A stretch of DNA of 64,000 nt, from the NCBI GenBank assembly GCA_964030785.1, contig OZ034969.1:72157562-72221561 (forward strand), read 5' to 3'. Under the pieces are notes generated by a model. The model saw only the letters and a program-made list of their open reading frames with translations, did not search any database and was not told the origin of the DNA. A program made the position numbers and the translations under genes. This document shows, in pieces, positions 46,501-58,326 of the stretch; position 1 is the stretch's first letter; the number at the start of each line of letters is the position of its first letter. The stretch is from Siderastrea siderea (lineage: Eukaryota; Cnidaria; Anthozoa; Scleractinia; Rhizangiidae).

Positions 46501-47298
46501 TACAAGAACTCACTACCACCATATAGAGGTTTGTAATAAGTAACCCTAATGATGATGATGGAATAATGGCTTCTTTTTCATGTTCACAGATGGATGGATA
46601 TGATGCCTTGGAAAGTGAGCCAGAGATGAGAGTTGGCAGAAGTTTGACAGATAATGACTTACTTATTGCGTTAGCTCAGGTCTCTGAGAACAAAGACATG
46701 ATGCCTGGAAATGGACACAGTAATAAGCATGACCTCAACACAAGTTTGAGCAGTAGCCTTGGTAGCTTGGGTGGCAGTCTGAATAACAGTGGCATGCTGG
46801 TTAGTAAAGGAAAGGAAACAACAGGTACGGCACCCCGGAAATCTGCCAGAGGAAAACGGAAGCTGGACAGCAGTCAACAACTGTCATCATCGAAGAAATC
46901 AAAGAGGTGAGTGAGTGATGTTTTAAAATATTTTTCAAGCAACAAGTTCCATCATAAGAAAAAGGTTGCAGCTTTAATCTATCATCAGTGGTTTATAGTA
47001 CAGTAGAATACAAAACAGTCCATGATTGTACATCACTGTTGAGTTTTGTTCATTAAAAAAAATCATGATTAGATGTCAGTTAAAAAATATGTCTTTAAAA
47101 GTAATATCTATAATCTATTCTATCATTGTGCTGTTATTCTGGAATACTAACAGTCAAATACATGCTAAGAAGGCCTTGGCATTAATGACTTTGAAATAAA
47201 TAAACAAAATAGTGGTACTTTTCTTTATTACCAGTGATCTACCACCTTCGCAGAAACTTCCTCCGCATGGCTATCCTTTAGAACATCCTTTTAACAAG
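43599..47298 (+). CDS. ASH2L: ASH2L-like histone methyltransferase subunit, incomplete
   Basis: Three exons join in frame: 43599-43688 (MADEDVEMENF, acidic), 46590-46906 (linker ending in RGKRKLDSSQQLSSSKKSKR) and 47235-47298 (LPPHGYPLEHPFNK, a signature of ASH2L just before its SPRY domain). A donor follows at 47299. An ATG nine codons upstream (43572) is in frame; 43599 has the better context (AAGATGG). ASH2L is a core subunit of SET1/MLL H3K4 methyltransferases. Two parts are missing: the PHD/winged-helix region expected between the first two exons, and every SPRY exon expected after 47298. The SPRY exons may lie past 64000 if the receptors sit in an intron; otherwise this is a gene fragment or an assembly join. 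Confidence 0.7.
44179..45706. mobile_element. 1,528-bp non-autonomous hAT-like transposon in ASH2L intron 1
   Basis: The ends CAGGGCTTGAGACTAAC and GTTAGTCTCGAGCCCTG are inverted with one mismatch and flanked by the direct repeat CATGTA (44173-44178 and 45707-45712). Subterminal ACTAGCCAAAAT motifs occur in both orientations. The interior is mostly degenerate tandem repeats, with no transposase. Confidence 0.8.
44530..45440. repeat. Degenerate tandem repeats of about 50-60 bp inside the hAT-like element
   Basis: CGGAGAAACGTTGAGAAGAC-like units alternate with GTACGAACGTACTAAC-like units at least a dozen times, with heavy divergence. They fill the core of the 44179-45706 transposon. Confidence 0.65.
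45868..46156 (-). mobile_element. tRNA-derived SINE, with head
   Basis: Read on the minus strand it starts GGCGGGCGTAGTGGTGCAGT. TGGTGCAGTGG fits the Pol III A box and GGTTCAATGAC the B box. A body follows that is shared with 36828-37040 and ends near CTTTACC. The frame of 116 codons on the plus strand across it is accidental. Confidence 0.75.
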
Positions 47299-48401
47299 GT
47301 TTGTACTCAGTTGGTTTTGCAAGTGTTGTGTCATAATAATCCTAGACTATATTTTTTACATTTTATTGATTAACAACTTTATACCTACAAGAATGGAAAG
47401 GGAAAGTAAAAAAAATGGCACGAGCAGTGTCAGTGTTGCAGCAACTACTATGTAATTCAAAATTTTGCATTCAAGTTATTGTTTTAAACCTAAACTAGTA
47501 CTAAAGGTTACCAAGCTGCAAAAACTTGATCCTCATTGCCAAGAGGGGTGGCTTCTCACTGATGAAAAACTTTTGATGCCACATAACCTTGTTTTGATGC
47601 AAATGACATCACTGCATTGCTCTGGTGGTCCAAGTCACATTTTTCCCATTGGGTTGGCAAATAATCTAATAATTATTAAAATGTGTACTGTATCTGTATG
47701 AGCATGTGTCCTTGCACCTCACTTAAAAGTTAGGTCACAAGCTTGATCACTTGTATGTTGATGTTGGTTATGTAATCTATGCTAGTCCTAGTGCTGGTCC
47801 AAAAATGTCACACACATTGAGTCTGTGTGTGGTTACAACAGAAAACAATTTTTTAAACACTGTCTCTAGGTGTTTTTATGCTTCTTGTGTAATAACACCA
47901 TGTAACATTGACAACTGAAAGGCGAGGTTAATTAATATGGTAATAACTGTCTGGTTGGCCAAAAGAGATTTTTATGCCAGCTTAAGTGCTTATCTTGCAC
48001 TGTCATATATGTTATGCGTAACTTAAAATAAGATTCAAGAAATAAATAAAAGATAGATACTGTACACACCCCCAGACACTCTACCCCCACGCAAGGCACT
48101 CGGGGTTGCTTGCAGACTGTTTCGTTGTCCATCTATTAATTATTAACTTTAAATATGATTTTTAACTCACCTTTAATTTTTGTAAAAATCACAAACAAAT
48201 TCTCGCAGATGTATGGGAGCTTGCACTGTGATCCTATGGAAGTGTTTCTGGATTGAATGGAAACTCATGGAGATAATTAAAAAGAAGGGCTAAAACATGG
48301 CATTGGCCTGGACTGCCCCCTTAAATTATATGACAGTATGCTGGTTCCCAAAAGTACACACCCCACAATGCATCTGAAGATTAGGTGATTTCTACACTAC
48401 T

Positions 48402-48930
48402 GTAAAATCCCGGTTATAAACCCGCCTGGTTACAAGCCCTCCCGTTTATAGGCTCATCTACCTGTTAACAAAAATTATATTCCAATTATAAGCCCCCACC
48501 CCCCGGATATAAGGTAAGTCCCCCTCCATTTACCCTTGTTACTTTAGCATAAGTACTTTAACAGAACAAAGTACAACTTCAAATAAAAAAAATTAGGAAA
48601 TTATAATGCAAGTAGAGAGTGGGACAATAATGTTAATCAAACTGACATTCCAAATAGTATCGAACTAAATTTGTTCCAGATAACGGTATTGAACCAAATT
48701 CCCGATTCACTCTGACGCCTCAAAGCCTAAAGACGTAAGTGAATGGAAAACGTATTTGGACAGCGCTATATATGTTAGTCTTATTTTTTTATCTGCTCAC
48801 TTCGAAACAATTTTTTTGTACCGTTTATAAGTGTCCCCTGATATAAGCGCCCCCCCCCCCCCGCCGTTTATAAGCCCACCCAAAACCCCTTCCGAACTTG
48901 AGTAAGCCCAGGGCTTGTAAGCCGGATTTT
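48402..48930. mobile_element. MITE-like element with imperfect AAAATCC ends
   Basis: The left end TGTAAAATCCCGGTTATAA and right end TTGTAAGCCGGATTTT are imperfect inverses, and TTATAAGCCC-like motifs recur inside both arms. It contains a run of about 14 C near 48850. Confidence 0.5.
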
Positions 48931-49214
48931 TTGTCATTTTTTCCTCCCTGAGAATAATAACAAAACGTCGCAATTAGACTAAACAAGACGTCATCAACGT
49001 ATATTCCAGTTGGCGCTTTTATTAGCCACTATACTATGAAATAAGGCGAAAATCAGTTTCTCTGCAACTTAATTATCTCGAGGTGAAAACAGCAAATAAA
49101 CTTCGCAATGCAAGGCTGTTAAAAACCCTTTAAAGTATTTAATTACACAACAAAAAAATCCCGGATTCCTAAGTATTTGAATAAAGACTATTCAACTTAT
49201 TATATTGAATTCAA

Positions 49215-50790
49215 AGTGTCTGGATTCGTGATGCAATCCCTGTCCGGTAGTCTTTATCCGGATTCCCCATGAATCTGGTAACGTTTCCTCTCGTGTATAC
49301 TTCAATACGTTAATGAGGATGTGAAAGAAGTATGCGATATTGCGACAAGAAAACCAAGCTATACAGTTAGGTTACTACACATATTCCACAAATGTTTAAC
49401 CACTCTGTGAGCTCAATTGAACTCTACAGCTAGTCATGCCAAACTGTAACCTCACATGTATGCATGTCGTATTTATTTACACTAAGAAGTCTTATGTTGG
49501 TAAAAACATTTAACAATTTATTAAAAACAATAACTGTATCCATTTCCTTTTTTCAAAGCAAAATTTGCCTGAGTCATCACTGGTAAATTGCACCTCAGAA
49601 GCATTCAGGCATGCACCTGGTCGTAAATTGTTTCAGAATGCTCAAAACAGTATTCGAATGATTTTGTTCATGACTGGACAACCTTTTTCGGAATTTCAAT
49701 TTATTTTCGGAAAGCGAAGTCACGATCGCCTATCCTGCTAAAACGTTCGGTATACAAAGCTTCCGGGTTGAACCGGACTTGCGAATGGTCTATTCATAGA
49801 GTAATGACTTACTATTTCAAAAATTTATTTTGTCCAACCACAATAACTTTCTGTAATTGAGCTCTTAAGTTTTAGTCATGTAAAACAATGTCGTGCGTTA
49901 TGACATCTACTAGCTAGTAAGTGCGTCTTTGAGTGATTTTCCGTTGACGTAAGTGTTTTAAAACCAAACCCAATTCAAAGTAATTATTCTTGCTTGCCTC
50001 TACATCTGCAAGGAATACAGTGAACCAAACAGAATAATAATTCTCGAACTCGAAGCAAATACTTGTTAATGGCGCCAAGCGCGAGAAACACGTGTGCGAG
50101 CAAGTCAGGATTAGTTACGTTTCACTTTTTTATATGGGCGAAAACAGTGTCGACCAATCACACAACATAGTAAAGCAAAACCAAAGCAGGCACAGATTAC
50201 TCTCGACACTCAACTGAACACCGTCATAGTATTCAGAGTAGCTTCCGTAAAATATTAAACTGAACAATTTTTTTACCGCGTGGGCCTATATTAATGCATG
50301 TAATAATTGTTGATATTGCGGCGCCGTATCCTTGTGATCTCAAGTAGTTATAACCGGGCTGGGTTACCTCGATGAAACATTTATTTCGATGTAATTACGT
50401 GTGCAGTTCAGTTAACGTATAGTGGTCTGTTCTGGAGGGTGATGTCAGGGAGTATTAAGCTGTTGAGCCCAATTTAAGAACACGTTGTGTCAACCCTACT
50501 TGTTCCTTCCTCGGCTATCAAAATCGGCATTGAACCGCCAGAAACGCAAGACGTTAAAAGTATCAACGACTTTAACACATCAGTTCGTCAGATAAATGGT
50601 GTGATCGCGTACACGGTAAGGTGACATTTCCTTCATTTTATTCTGGTACGTACTCCACTTCGGACTGAAGTCGTTCGTTTGATATATTAACCGCCAGAGA
50701 GAATTCACAACAGCTTATTTTACTAAAAGCAACTACAGTAAAATCAACTTCATTCCACCTGGGAAGTCGAAGAGGCATTTCGTTAAAGGA
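49215..50790 (+). repeat. Receptor unit 1, upstream duplicated segment
   Basis: GGATTCGTGATGCAATCCC at the start recurs at 54736, and similarity continues through the TTCCGTAAAATATTAAACTG block and CATTCCACCTGGGAAGTCGA to the start codon. This unit lacks about 100 bp that units 2 and 3 share (near 55050 and 63690). A GTAAGG donor at 50616, matched in unit 2, may mark a 5' UTR intron. Confidence 0.8.
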
Positions 50791-53760
50791 ATGGCTGAAT
50801 ACTGCTTTATTGTACTGTTGGTTGCTTTACTTTGTTTCTTGCCTACATCTAATGGAGCGAGCTATTGCTGGAAGGCCGAAACAGCAGCCAGACTCGAAAC
50901 AAAACACGGAATTCCTGTTCCGTCCAGGGCAGTAACTTGTTACCTGAAAAAACAAGATATCGTCGGCTTTAAGTTCCGGTTTGATGTCAGCTGGGCTCTG
51001 AATAAGTATGTACTGACAGACTTTGTGAACAGTACTTTAGTTGAAGTCGTTTTCGTATTTTTGTGCTCTTCACCCATGAAGTTGGATTTCCATAATTCAA
51101 GGAACATTGTCAACAAGAATATTTTGCTTAATCTAGGATTCAAAGGCGAGTGCAGAGTGTGGATGCAAAATCTTCTTGTCTGGGCCAGGGCAACTGATTT
51201 CCGAGTAATGGGTTTGCTTGGGGAAAAGACGATTATATCAGGCTTTACAAATCATACGAATCCTGAGGACAAAGAAACCCTTGCAACAAACTTCAAAGAA
51301 ATTGCTTACGTTTTTGGTTATAACAGTTACATTCAAAACTTACCCGGCATGTTTTCCAACACAAAATATGTCTGGCCGAATCTGGAAGGAATTGAGTTTA
51401 AAAACATGTCAATTAAGAGAATTCCAAGTCAGTGGAAACTTACAATGCCTTTGTTGCAATCCCTTGTTTTGACAAACAACAACTTGACAAAACCACCAGA
51501 ATTTCCTTGGAATAACTCAACTCTTGAAATTTACCGTGAACTGAGAAGAACGGACAGAGAAGATAAAAAGCTTGCCCCTGTTCGTGTAGAAAGAAACCAC
51601 TATGTGCGTGGATTGTACCTAAGTTACAACAACATCGAAGATCTGTCGTCTCACGAGTTTCACGGATTCTTGCATGTGCTTCGTCTTAAAGGAAATGATT
51701 TAAGAAGAGTTGGACCAACCTGTTTCCACAGTTTGGTAGGAATTCAAACGATAGATCTGAGCAGAAATAAGTTGGCTTCTCTACCCGAAAATCTGTTTCA
51801 GGGATTAAATACCTTGCAAAAAATTTACCTCGGAGAAAATAACATATCAGTTATAAAGCCAAAACTATTTGAAGGCTTGAAAAACGTCAAGTGGATTTAT
51901 TTAGATCATAACGGCCTCTATTCTATTCCAAATGGTTTGTTTAAGTCATTAAACACACTCGAAGTCCTGCGTTTGGATGCTAACAAGATCACGAAAATTG
52001 AAGAAAATCCGCTCCCACAACACTCTGCTTTACGAAAGCTTTACCTTCAAAACAATAATCTGTCTTCGTTTCCTTCTTGGATATTTCGGCTGAGTAAAAT
52101 TGAAGTGATCGATCTATCGTCCAATGGAATAACGTTTGAAGATCTTAACCATACATTACAAGGTTATGATTTACCGATCGATGATCCACCACTAGATGAC
52201 CCCATCGTTCTTAATTTGGCAAACAACAACATCACAAAGTTACTTGATTCAGCAGGCTTGAACGAAATAAAAGCGGACGAACACATTTCTCCACTGCAGC
52301 AAGCCAAGTACTCTTACTTTTGGAAAGCTTTCTCCATCAATTTCACTGGGAATCCATTAGTTTGTGATTGCATTATGTCGGCTGTCGCCAGCGAAATTAA
52401 AAAGTTGTCTGCACCAAACCCTGGAATTAGACCACGGTTTGAAACCTGGCAATGTGATTGGCCACGTCAACTGAAAAATAAGTCGATACTGGAGATTCAA
52501 GAAAATCAATGGATGCAAAGAGAACAGCCAGACAACTGCCCTGTTGAATGTGTCTGTCAAAAACGCTGTTCGGATGGAATTGTTGTTGTTGATTGTGAGA
52601 GAAAGAGTCTCACAGAAGTACCGCACTCAATGCCACAAGGTCGAATTGAACTCAACTTACGAAACAATGAAATCAAGGACATTCCAGCATATCCTTATTT
52701 GAAAAACGTGCTTGTTTTAAAACTGTCAAATAACAAAGTTGAGCGGCTGCAAGCCTTCGTGGTGCAGAAACTAAAACAAGTCAAAGTTTTACTCATTGAT
52801 TCTAATAAACTGACAAGTTTACCGAGAGAAATTGAAAATCTGAATTTTACAACATTGGCCTTAGATCAAAATCTGTTTAAATGCGACTGCACAACCAAAT
52901 GGTTGAAGTACTGGCTACTAGAAAACAAGCATCGAATAAGAAACATTGAAAAGGTGCTTTGTAGCTCGGACCACGCTCTTGGCCGGGCAATGTTCAATTT
53001 GTCAGATGATGCTTTCATTTGTCGTACTGCTAACGAGAAGACTAAGCCTTATCCTAAAGAGAGTAATGTCCTTACAGCATCCATAGCTGCTTCTATTCTT
53101 GGTGGTCTGCTTCTTTTGATAACGATCATAGTAATCTTGCTGTACAAGTACCATGGAGAAGTGAAGGTCTTTATGTTCACTCACTTTAACTGGCACCCAT
53201 TTGATCGCATAGATGACTCAGATCCAAACAAGATATATGACGCCTTTATATCGTACAGCGGAGAAGATCACCAGTGGGTCGTCGACACATTACAAGAACG
53301 ACTGGAAAATCACGATCCTCCATATAAACTATGCATCCACCACCGTGATTTTTGTATTGGGGCACCAATCCAGGAAAATATCTTGAAAAGTGTGGATCAA
53401 AGCAAGCGCATGTTGATGGTGCTATCTCCCAGCTTTGCAAAGAGCGAGTGGTGTTTGCTGGAGTTCCGTGCTGCTCATCGTAAAGTATTAGAAGATCGCA
53501 TGAATTACCTGATAATTATTGTGTTTGATGATGTTGACATGGCTGAGCTAGATGAGGAAATAAAGTTGTACATGCGCACTAACACCTATGTGAGCATCAG
53601 TGACAAGTGGTTCTGGCAAAAATTGTTCTATGCGATGCCGCAGAACGCAACAAAAGAAATGATAAATGAAAGAAGTTTAGAATTGATGGAAAGGGTGTCT
53701 TCAAATCAGGATAGGATGCTATGTGGAACTGCTGCCATTAATGACTCTTACACAATATAA
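50791..53760 (+). CDS. Toll-like receptor, single exon, multiple-cysteine-cluster type
   Basis: An intact 989-residue frame. A signal peptide (1-23, ending SNGA) precedes a long extracellular part with leucine-rich repeats (about 265-515). A C-terminal cap with CDC follows (521-580), then a second N-terminal cap (CPVECVCQKRC, from 582), a few more repeats, a second C-terminal cap (from 694, CDCTTKWLKYWL), one membrane helix (760-786) and a TIR domain (813-955). TIR boxes are visible: YDAFISYS, RDFCIGAPIQENI and FWQKLFYAMP. Two cysteine clusters recall insect Toll more than vertebrate receptors. The BB loop has Ile where most vertebrate TLRs have Pro, also as in Toll. It probably senses ligand at the membrane and signals through MyD88-type adaptors; the ligand is unknown. 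A polyadenylation signal lies at 54041. Confidence 0.95.
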   Translation: MAEYCFIVLLVALLCFLPTSNGASYCWKAETAARLETKHGIPVPSRAVTCYLKKQDIVGFKFRFDVSWALNKYVLTDFVNSTLVEVVFVFLCSSPMKLDFHNSRNIVNKNILLNLGFKGECRVWMQNLLVWARATDFRVMGLLGEKTIISGFTNHTNPEDKETLATNFKEIAYVFGYNSYIQNLPGMFSNTKYVWPNLEGIEFKNMSIKRIPSQWKLTMPLLQSLVLTNNNLTKPPEFPWNNSTLEIYRELRRTDREDKKLAPVRVERNHYVRGLYLSYNNIEDLSSHEFHGFLHVLRLKGNDLRRVGPTCFHSLVGIQTIDLSRNKLASLPENLFQGLNTLQKIYLGENNISVIKPKLFEGLKNVKWIYLDHNGLYSIPNGLFKSLNTLEVLRLDANKITKIEENPLPQHSALRKLYLQNNNLSSFPSWIFRLSKIEVIDLSSNGITFEDLNHTLQGYDLPIDDPPLDDPIVLNLANNNITKLLDSAGLNEIKADEHISPLQQAKYSYFWKAFSINFTGNPLVCDCIMSAVASEIKKLSAPNPGIRPRFETWQCDWPRQLKNKSILEIQENQWMQREQPDNCPVECVCQKRCSDGIVVVDCERKSLTEVPHSMPQGRIELNLRNNEIKDIPAYPYLKNVLVLKLSNNKVERLQAFVVQKLKQVKVLLIDSNKLTSLPREIENLNFTTLALDQNLFKCDCTTKWLKYWLLENKHRIRNIEKVLCSSDHALGRAMFNLSDDAFICRTANEKTKPYPKESNVLTASIAASILGGLLLLITIIVILLYKYHGEVKVFMFTHFNWHPFDRIDDSDPNKIYDAFISYSGEDHQWVVDTLQERLENHDPPYKLCIHHRDFCIGAPIQENILKSVDQSKRMLMVLSPSFAKSEWCLLEFRAAHRKVLEDRMNYLIIIVFDDVDMAELDEEIKLYMRTNTYVSISDKWFWQKLFYAMPQNATKEMINERSLELMERVSSNQDRMLCGTAAINDSYTI

Positions 53761-54040
53761 CTTGTGTAATGTTAAGACGTTCGCGCTATTTTTATGGTTA
53801 TCATTAATTTGCTCTTAATCCATATAGGGAGTGTAAATTCGTACTGCTTTGAGGAATTTACGTAGCAATGTCAGGCAATATCATGCGAGCTATGGAGGCG
53901 CTATGGAAGAAATGCAGTAGGCAAATATAGTATTTTGGTGGGCGCTGCATGTGAAAATTTTGCACAGCCGGATTTAGATTTCCAATCCACCTTGACCCAT
54001 GCTTTTTTTTCCTCTTCTGACGAGCTACATTTTTGAATGA

Positions 54041-54046
54041 AATAAA
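54041..54046 (+). terminator. Candidate polyadenylation signal of the intact receptor
   Basis: AATAAA lies 281 bp after the stop codon and is the first on this strand. Confidence 0.4.
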
Positions 54047-54735
54047 TTCAGTGTTAGAAATATGAAATATTTGTTATTCAAGCGACGTGCTGTTGACTGT
54101 TGCTAGTATTGTGACTGTGAAGATTTCATTCCAATTTTATTTCTTGTCAAAGGTTAAGTAATGAAAGTATTAGTTTAATAGACGTAGATAAATTGAATTA
54201 AGCTCTATCGAACATATTCCAGTCTTTGACAGCATGATAGCGCTTTCTTTGCTTTCATCAGTTTCTTCTGACGGTTGGTAGCTTCGTGTTGTCTTTGTTA
54301 TGTGTACTATAGCTGTGAACATCGCTGTTTCTTAGTATAGTCGGAGTCCATGCTATGTGACGGAATTCTATGGACGCATCTTCGTATAAACGTACAGGCA
54401 ACGTTGGAAAAGCCTTCGTAGTAAGAGGATCTGTCGCAAAAGAGTGTAAGGCCGGAAGAGGAGCTCTTAACGTCGTGACGCATTTATCTTACTTCAGGGT
54501 GACTGCAAAGCCTTGTCTATAAAATTCCTAGCTGTTATCACTTATCACACAGTCTCGGACAATAATTCTTGGGACACTTGACACCTCTGAGGACGGTACC
54601 CCTTCCCCCGTTCAATGTTGTACAAGCCGCTGGCTTTTCGGACAGAAAATAGCACATTTTCTGGGCTTTCCAACATTGCAAAGGGGGGAAGGGGGAGAAG
54701 TCGGCAAGGTGTCCCAAGATTATTGACTGACCCTG

Positions 54736-56198
54736 TGGATTCGTGATGTAATCCCTGTCCGGTAGTCTTTATCCGGATTCCCCATGAATCTGGTAACGTT
54801 TCCTCTCGTGTTTACTTCAGCTATAAAGTATAGAATTTCAATACGTTAATGAGGATGTGAAAGAAGTCTGCGATATTGCGACAAGAAAACCAAGCTATAC
54901 AGTTAGGTTACTACAAATATTCCACAGATGTTTAACCACTCTGTGAGCTGAATTGAACTCTACAGCTAGTCAGGCCAAACTGTAATCTCACATGTATGTA
55001 TGTCGTATTTATTTACACTAACTGAAGAAGTCTTAAGTTGGTAAAAACACTTAACAAATTTAAGAACCCAAGTTTGCTGAGACATTAGAACTGAAACTCA
55101 GCCTTGGTATGTTCTTTAAATTTTGGCTAATCTCACCTTGATGGTTCTTTTGAAAGTTGTTTCTGTTAAAAACAATAACTGTATCCATTTCCGTTTTTCA
55201 AAGCGAAATTTCCCTGAGTCATCTCTGGTAATTTGCATCCTAGACGCATTCAGGCATGCACCTGGTCGTAAATTGTTTCAGAATGCTAAAATCTTGAGAT
55301 GCGTTTCAACATTTGCTTCACAGTCTTTTTAATAATTTAAGTTCATGCTCAAAACAGTATTCGAATGATTTGTTGCGTGGCTGGACAACCTTAATCAGAA
55401 TTTCGATTAATTTTCGGAAAGCAAAGTCACGATTGCCTACCCTACTAAAACATCCGGTTTACAAAGCTTCCGGGTTGAACGGGATGATGTAACCTGATAC
55501 ACGAATGGTTTCGCCGAATAGATTTCTATTCATAGAATATTGACCTACTCCTTCAAAAATTTATTTTGTCCAATCACAATAACTTCCTATAAGGCAGCTC
55601 TTAAAAAGGTTCTCGTCATGTAAAATAAGAGCGATGTCGCAGCTCTTACAAGGTCTTCTCTGATTTGCTGAGAAAACAATACACCAAACAACAAAACAAT
55701 GGACCCTAGCCCCGAACACAATAGAGCTGCGTGATACCAAGGTCCAATGAAACTAGAGGTTGTTAAGAGCTGCAGGGCTACTCTAAAATAATGTGCGTTA
55801 TGACGTCACCTAGCTAGTAAGCGGACTTAGAGTGATTTTCCGTTGTCGTAAGTGTCGTAAAACCAAAATCAATTGAAAGTTATTACTCTGGCCAGTCGCG
55901 ACAGTTGCAAAGAACACAATAATCCAAGCAGAACTCGAAGCAATTACATGCAAATGGCGCATAGCGCGGGAAAACCTGTGCGAGCAAGTCAGGATTAGTT
56001 TACGTTTTACTTATAATTGGCCGAAAAAGTGTCGACCAGTCACAGAATGTGGTAAAGCAAAACCAAGGCAGACGCAGATAGCTCTCAACACTCAATTGAA
56101 ACCCGTCATAGTATTCAGAGTAGCTTCCGTAAAATATTAAACTGAACAATTTTTTCATCTCGTAGGGCCTATAGTAATGCATAATAATTGTTGTTATT
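54736..56198 (+). repeat. Receptor unit 2, upstream duplicated segment (first part)
   Basis: Colinear with 49220-50295 at high similarity, including TAGTCTTTATCCGGATTCCC and GAAAACCAAGCTATACAG. It resumes after the insertion at about 58333 and leads to the second start codon. Confidence 0.8.
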
Positions 56199-57467
56199 AA
56201 AAACTGGACTAGGTATATTGGATTTCTAGCATTTTGATTGGCTCAACGGAGCTAGGCTATCAGCTCATATACCTGCTGCGACCAAATATGGTCAACGAAC
56301 ACTCAACAACAAAGTGAGCTGAAAGCTTTTTCCTCGCGAGCAACCGGCGAGAAAAATGGACGAGAAAAATCACTTGCCAGCAAATTTAAATTAAGCAGAA
56401 ATGCCAACAGCGTCACCAACAAGCATCACCAACAGCGTCGTCTAACAAAAGTCAAAATTGTTTGAAGAAACTGTGCAGAAATAGAAATTTAAGCATTAAG
56501 CGTTGTGTTTACAATTAATTTCTTTCATCGATCGTCACGTCGATCATTGAAATTGAACAAACGGTAGGTTTTATCAGAAACGATTTCCACTTCAAAATAT
56601 CAAGACAAGACATAAAATAAAACACAGTGAAATGGGGCAGGAGCATTTAATAAAAACTATCACACATTCATGGCAAGTCGGTGCGAAAATCATGAAGCAG
56701 TCTAAACAAGTAAGCCTACTAAAAAAAATACAGCTGCAAACTACGAAGAAGGAAGGAAGGGCGAGATTGTTTTTCGGCTTTAACACGCAAAATTGACACT
56801 GGTTTACCTGCACTTGTTGTAGCTCTGTGTTCCAACAGGTCCAAATGCTCAGATAGAAATCGGATGCCATGTAAACGGAGTTGAATCGCTTTTCCAGTTG
56901 TTTGAATGTTGTTTTTACCATTCCGTCCGCAACCTCTAAACCGAGAACAACTGCATTTTGCGCTTTGCGTTTAAAAAACTATGATGGTGAATTCTAATGT
57001 TCCTCGTTACAGTAATCTTGCTTCTGAGCTGCATAGAAAATACCTCTTTAAGTTCAACTGTTCAAATTTGTTCTGTCTTCAGTTCGATCAAACACGCACA
57101 TGATGGCTCCGTTGTGCGAACAGATTACAAACTTGTTCACTTCTACTCCAGCAGCTATATGGTGAAATTGTACAGCTTCAATCCGCTTTGAACGATGATT
57201 ACAACAATGTTCAGGACAAATCAAACGTGTACCATATTTCAGAGCCAATCATTATAAGATTTTTTCCAAAACTTGTGCTACTTTGTTCACTTTCGAGCAG
57301 TTTTCATTGATTCATTCAGCTTTGCAATGAAACGCTGCAGCACTTCGCAAGGTTTTGGCGCCTTTTAGGTTCAGTCATGTGATCGATTCTTGTTCCGCTA
57401 AATTTCTTTTCTCATTTTCCCCTTTCTTTCTTGAATTTTTTTTTAACAGTGGTTAAGTTTTTAATAA

Positions 57468-57592
57468 AACAATTATTCTACTCGGGCTTGCTGGATATCA
57501 AATGATTATAACCAACTCGGCGCTACGCGCCTCGTTGGTTATCTATCACTCGATATCCAGCGCGCCCTCGTAGAACAATTGTTAATTATTAT
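57468..57592. repeat. Palindrome 1
   Basis: The arms AACAATTATTCTACTCGGGC and its near inverse ending GTAGAACAATTGTT enclose GCTGGATATC ... GATATCCAGC and a central GGCGCTACGCGCC. Confidence 0.75.
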
Positions 57593-58215
57593 TCAACAAA
57601 TTGTCACTATGCCCATATATGGTAAGGAAGCCCTCAATATCTGTCATCCTACATGACAGATATCCTGCGATATACGTAAATGACCATATTTGGAAGTGCA
57701 CTGCAGATTTTCTTTCATTGCTTGTTTGGCGGCCATTTTGAAAAGCGAGGCAGTTTTAGCAGTGTTCTCCGTAAATTTTAACTCTCTGGAAGAAACTTTC
57801 CACGATTAAATGCTCTCAAAATGTCAACAAGTATGTGCTTCAGCTCACAAAGATATCCAGCGGTTGACTTGGAATTTTCATGGCGAGAACTCAACCAAGA
57901 AAATGCTATTGCGAAAGAAGCAGCACACTTGCCCACGGAAAGTTGTAAAGACTAAAGTTGAAAAGATTTTAATTCACAGGAAGAGGACTTATTCTCGGTA
58001 AGGTAGCAATATTTTTTTCCTTTGTCTTGTCATTTCCAAACAGGAGTTTGTAAATAAGTCTTTTTAAGTGAACGGTAGTAAACTTCGATTTCTTGAAGTT
58101 CTGTTTTGATTTTTAGTAAGCTTTATCTGTTGCTTTCTTTTAGCGTTTTTATCATAGAGCCGTAGTTTTTCTCGTTCTGAAAATGGTAGTCGATGGGAAT
58201 TTGTTGAATAATAAA

Positions 58216-58326
58216 ACAATTATCCTGCTCAATCTTGCGGAATATCCCCTGATTTAGCCAACTCGGCCTACGGCCTCGTCGGCTAAGTATCAGGTGATAT
58301 TCCGCGCGATTTCGCAGGATAATTGT
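58216..58326. repeat. Palindrome 2, related to palindrome 1
   Basis: ACAATTATCCTGC (58216-58228) and GCAGGATAATTGT (58314-58326) are exact inverses. Inner arms GGAATATC and GATATTCC follow, and a centre GGCCTACGGCC. The organisation matches 57468-57592 though the sequences differ. Confidence 0.75.

Larger units (their letters stand above)
47299..50790. other. ASH2L intron or intergenic region before the receptor array
   Basis: No SPRY-domain exon, nor any other conserved coding sequence, is visible. The region has a MITE-like element at 48402-48930, a C run near 48850, and from about 49215 the duplicated upstream segment of the receptor gene. Confidence 0.6.

Noticed and set aside
56592..56921. 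Minus-strand frame of 109 codons in the inserted block
   Set aside because: The cysteine-rich hydrophobic C-terminal half looks like chance translation, and nothing conserved is recognisable.
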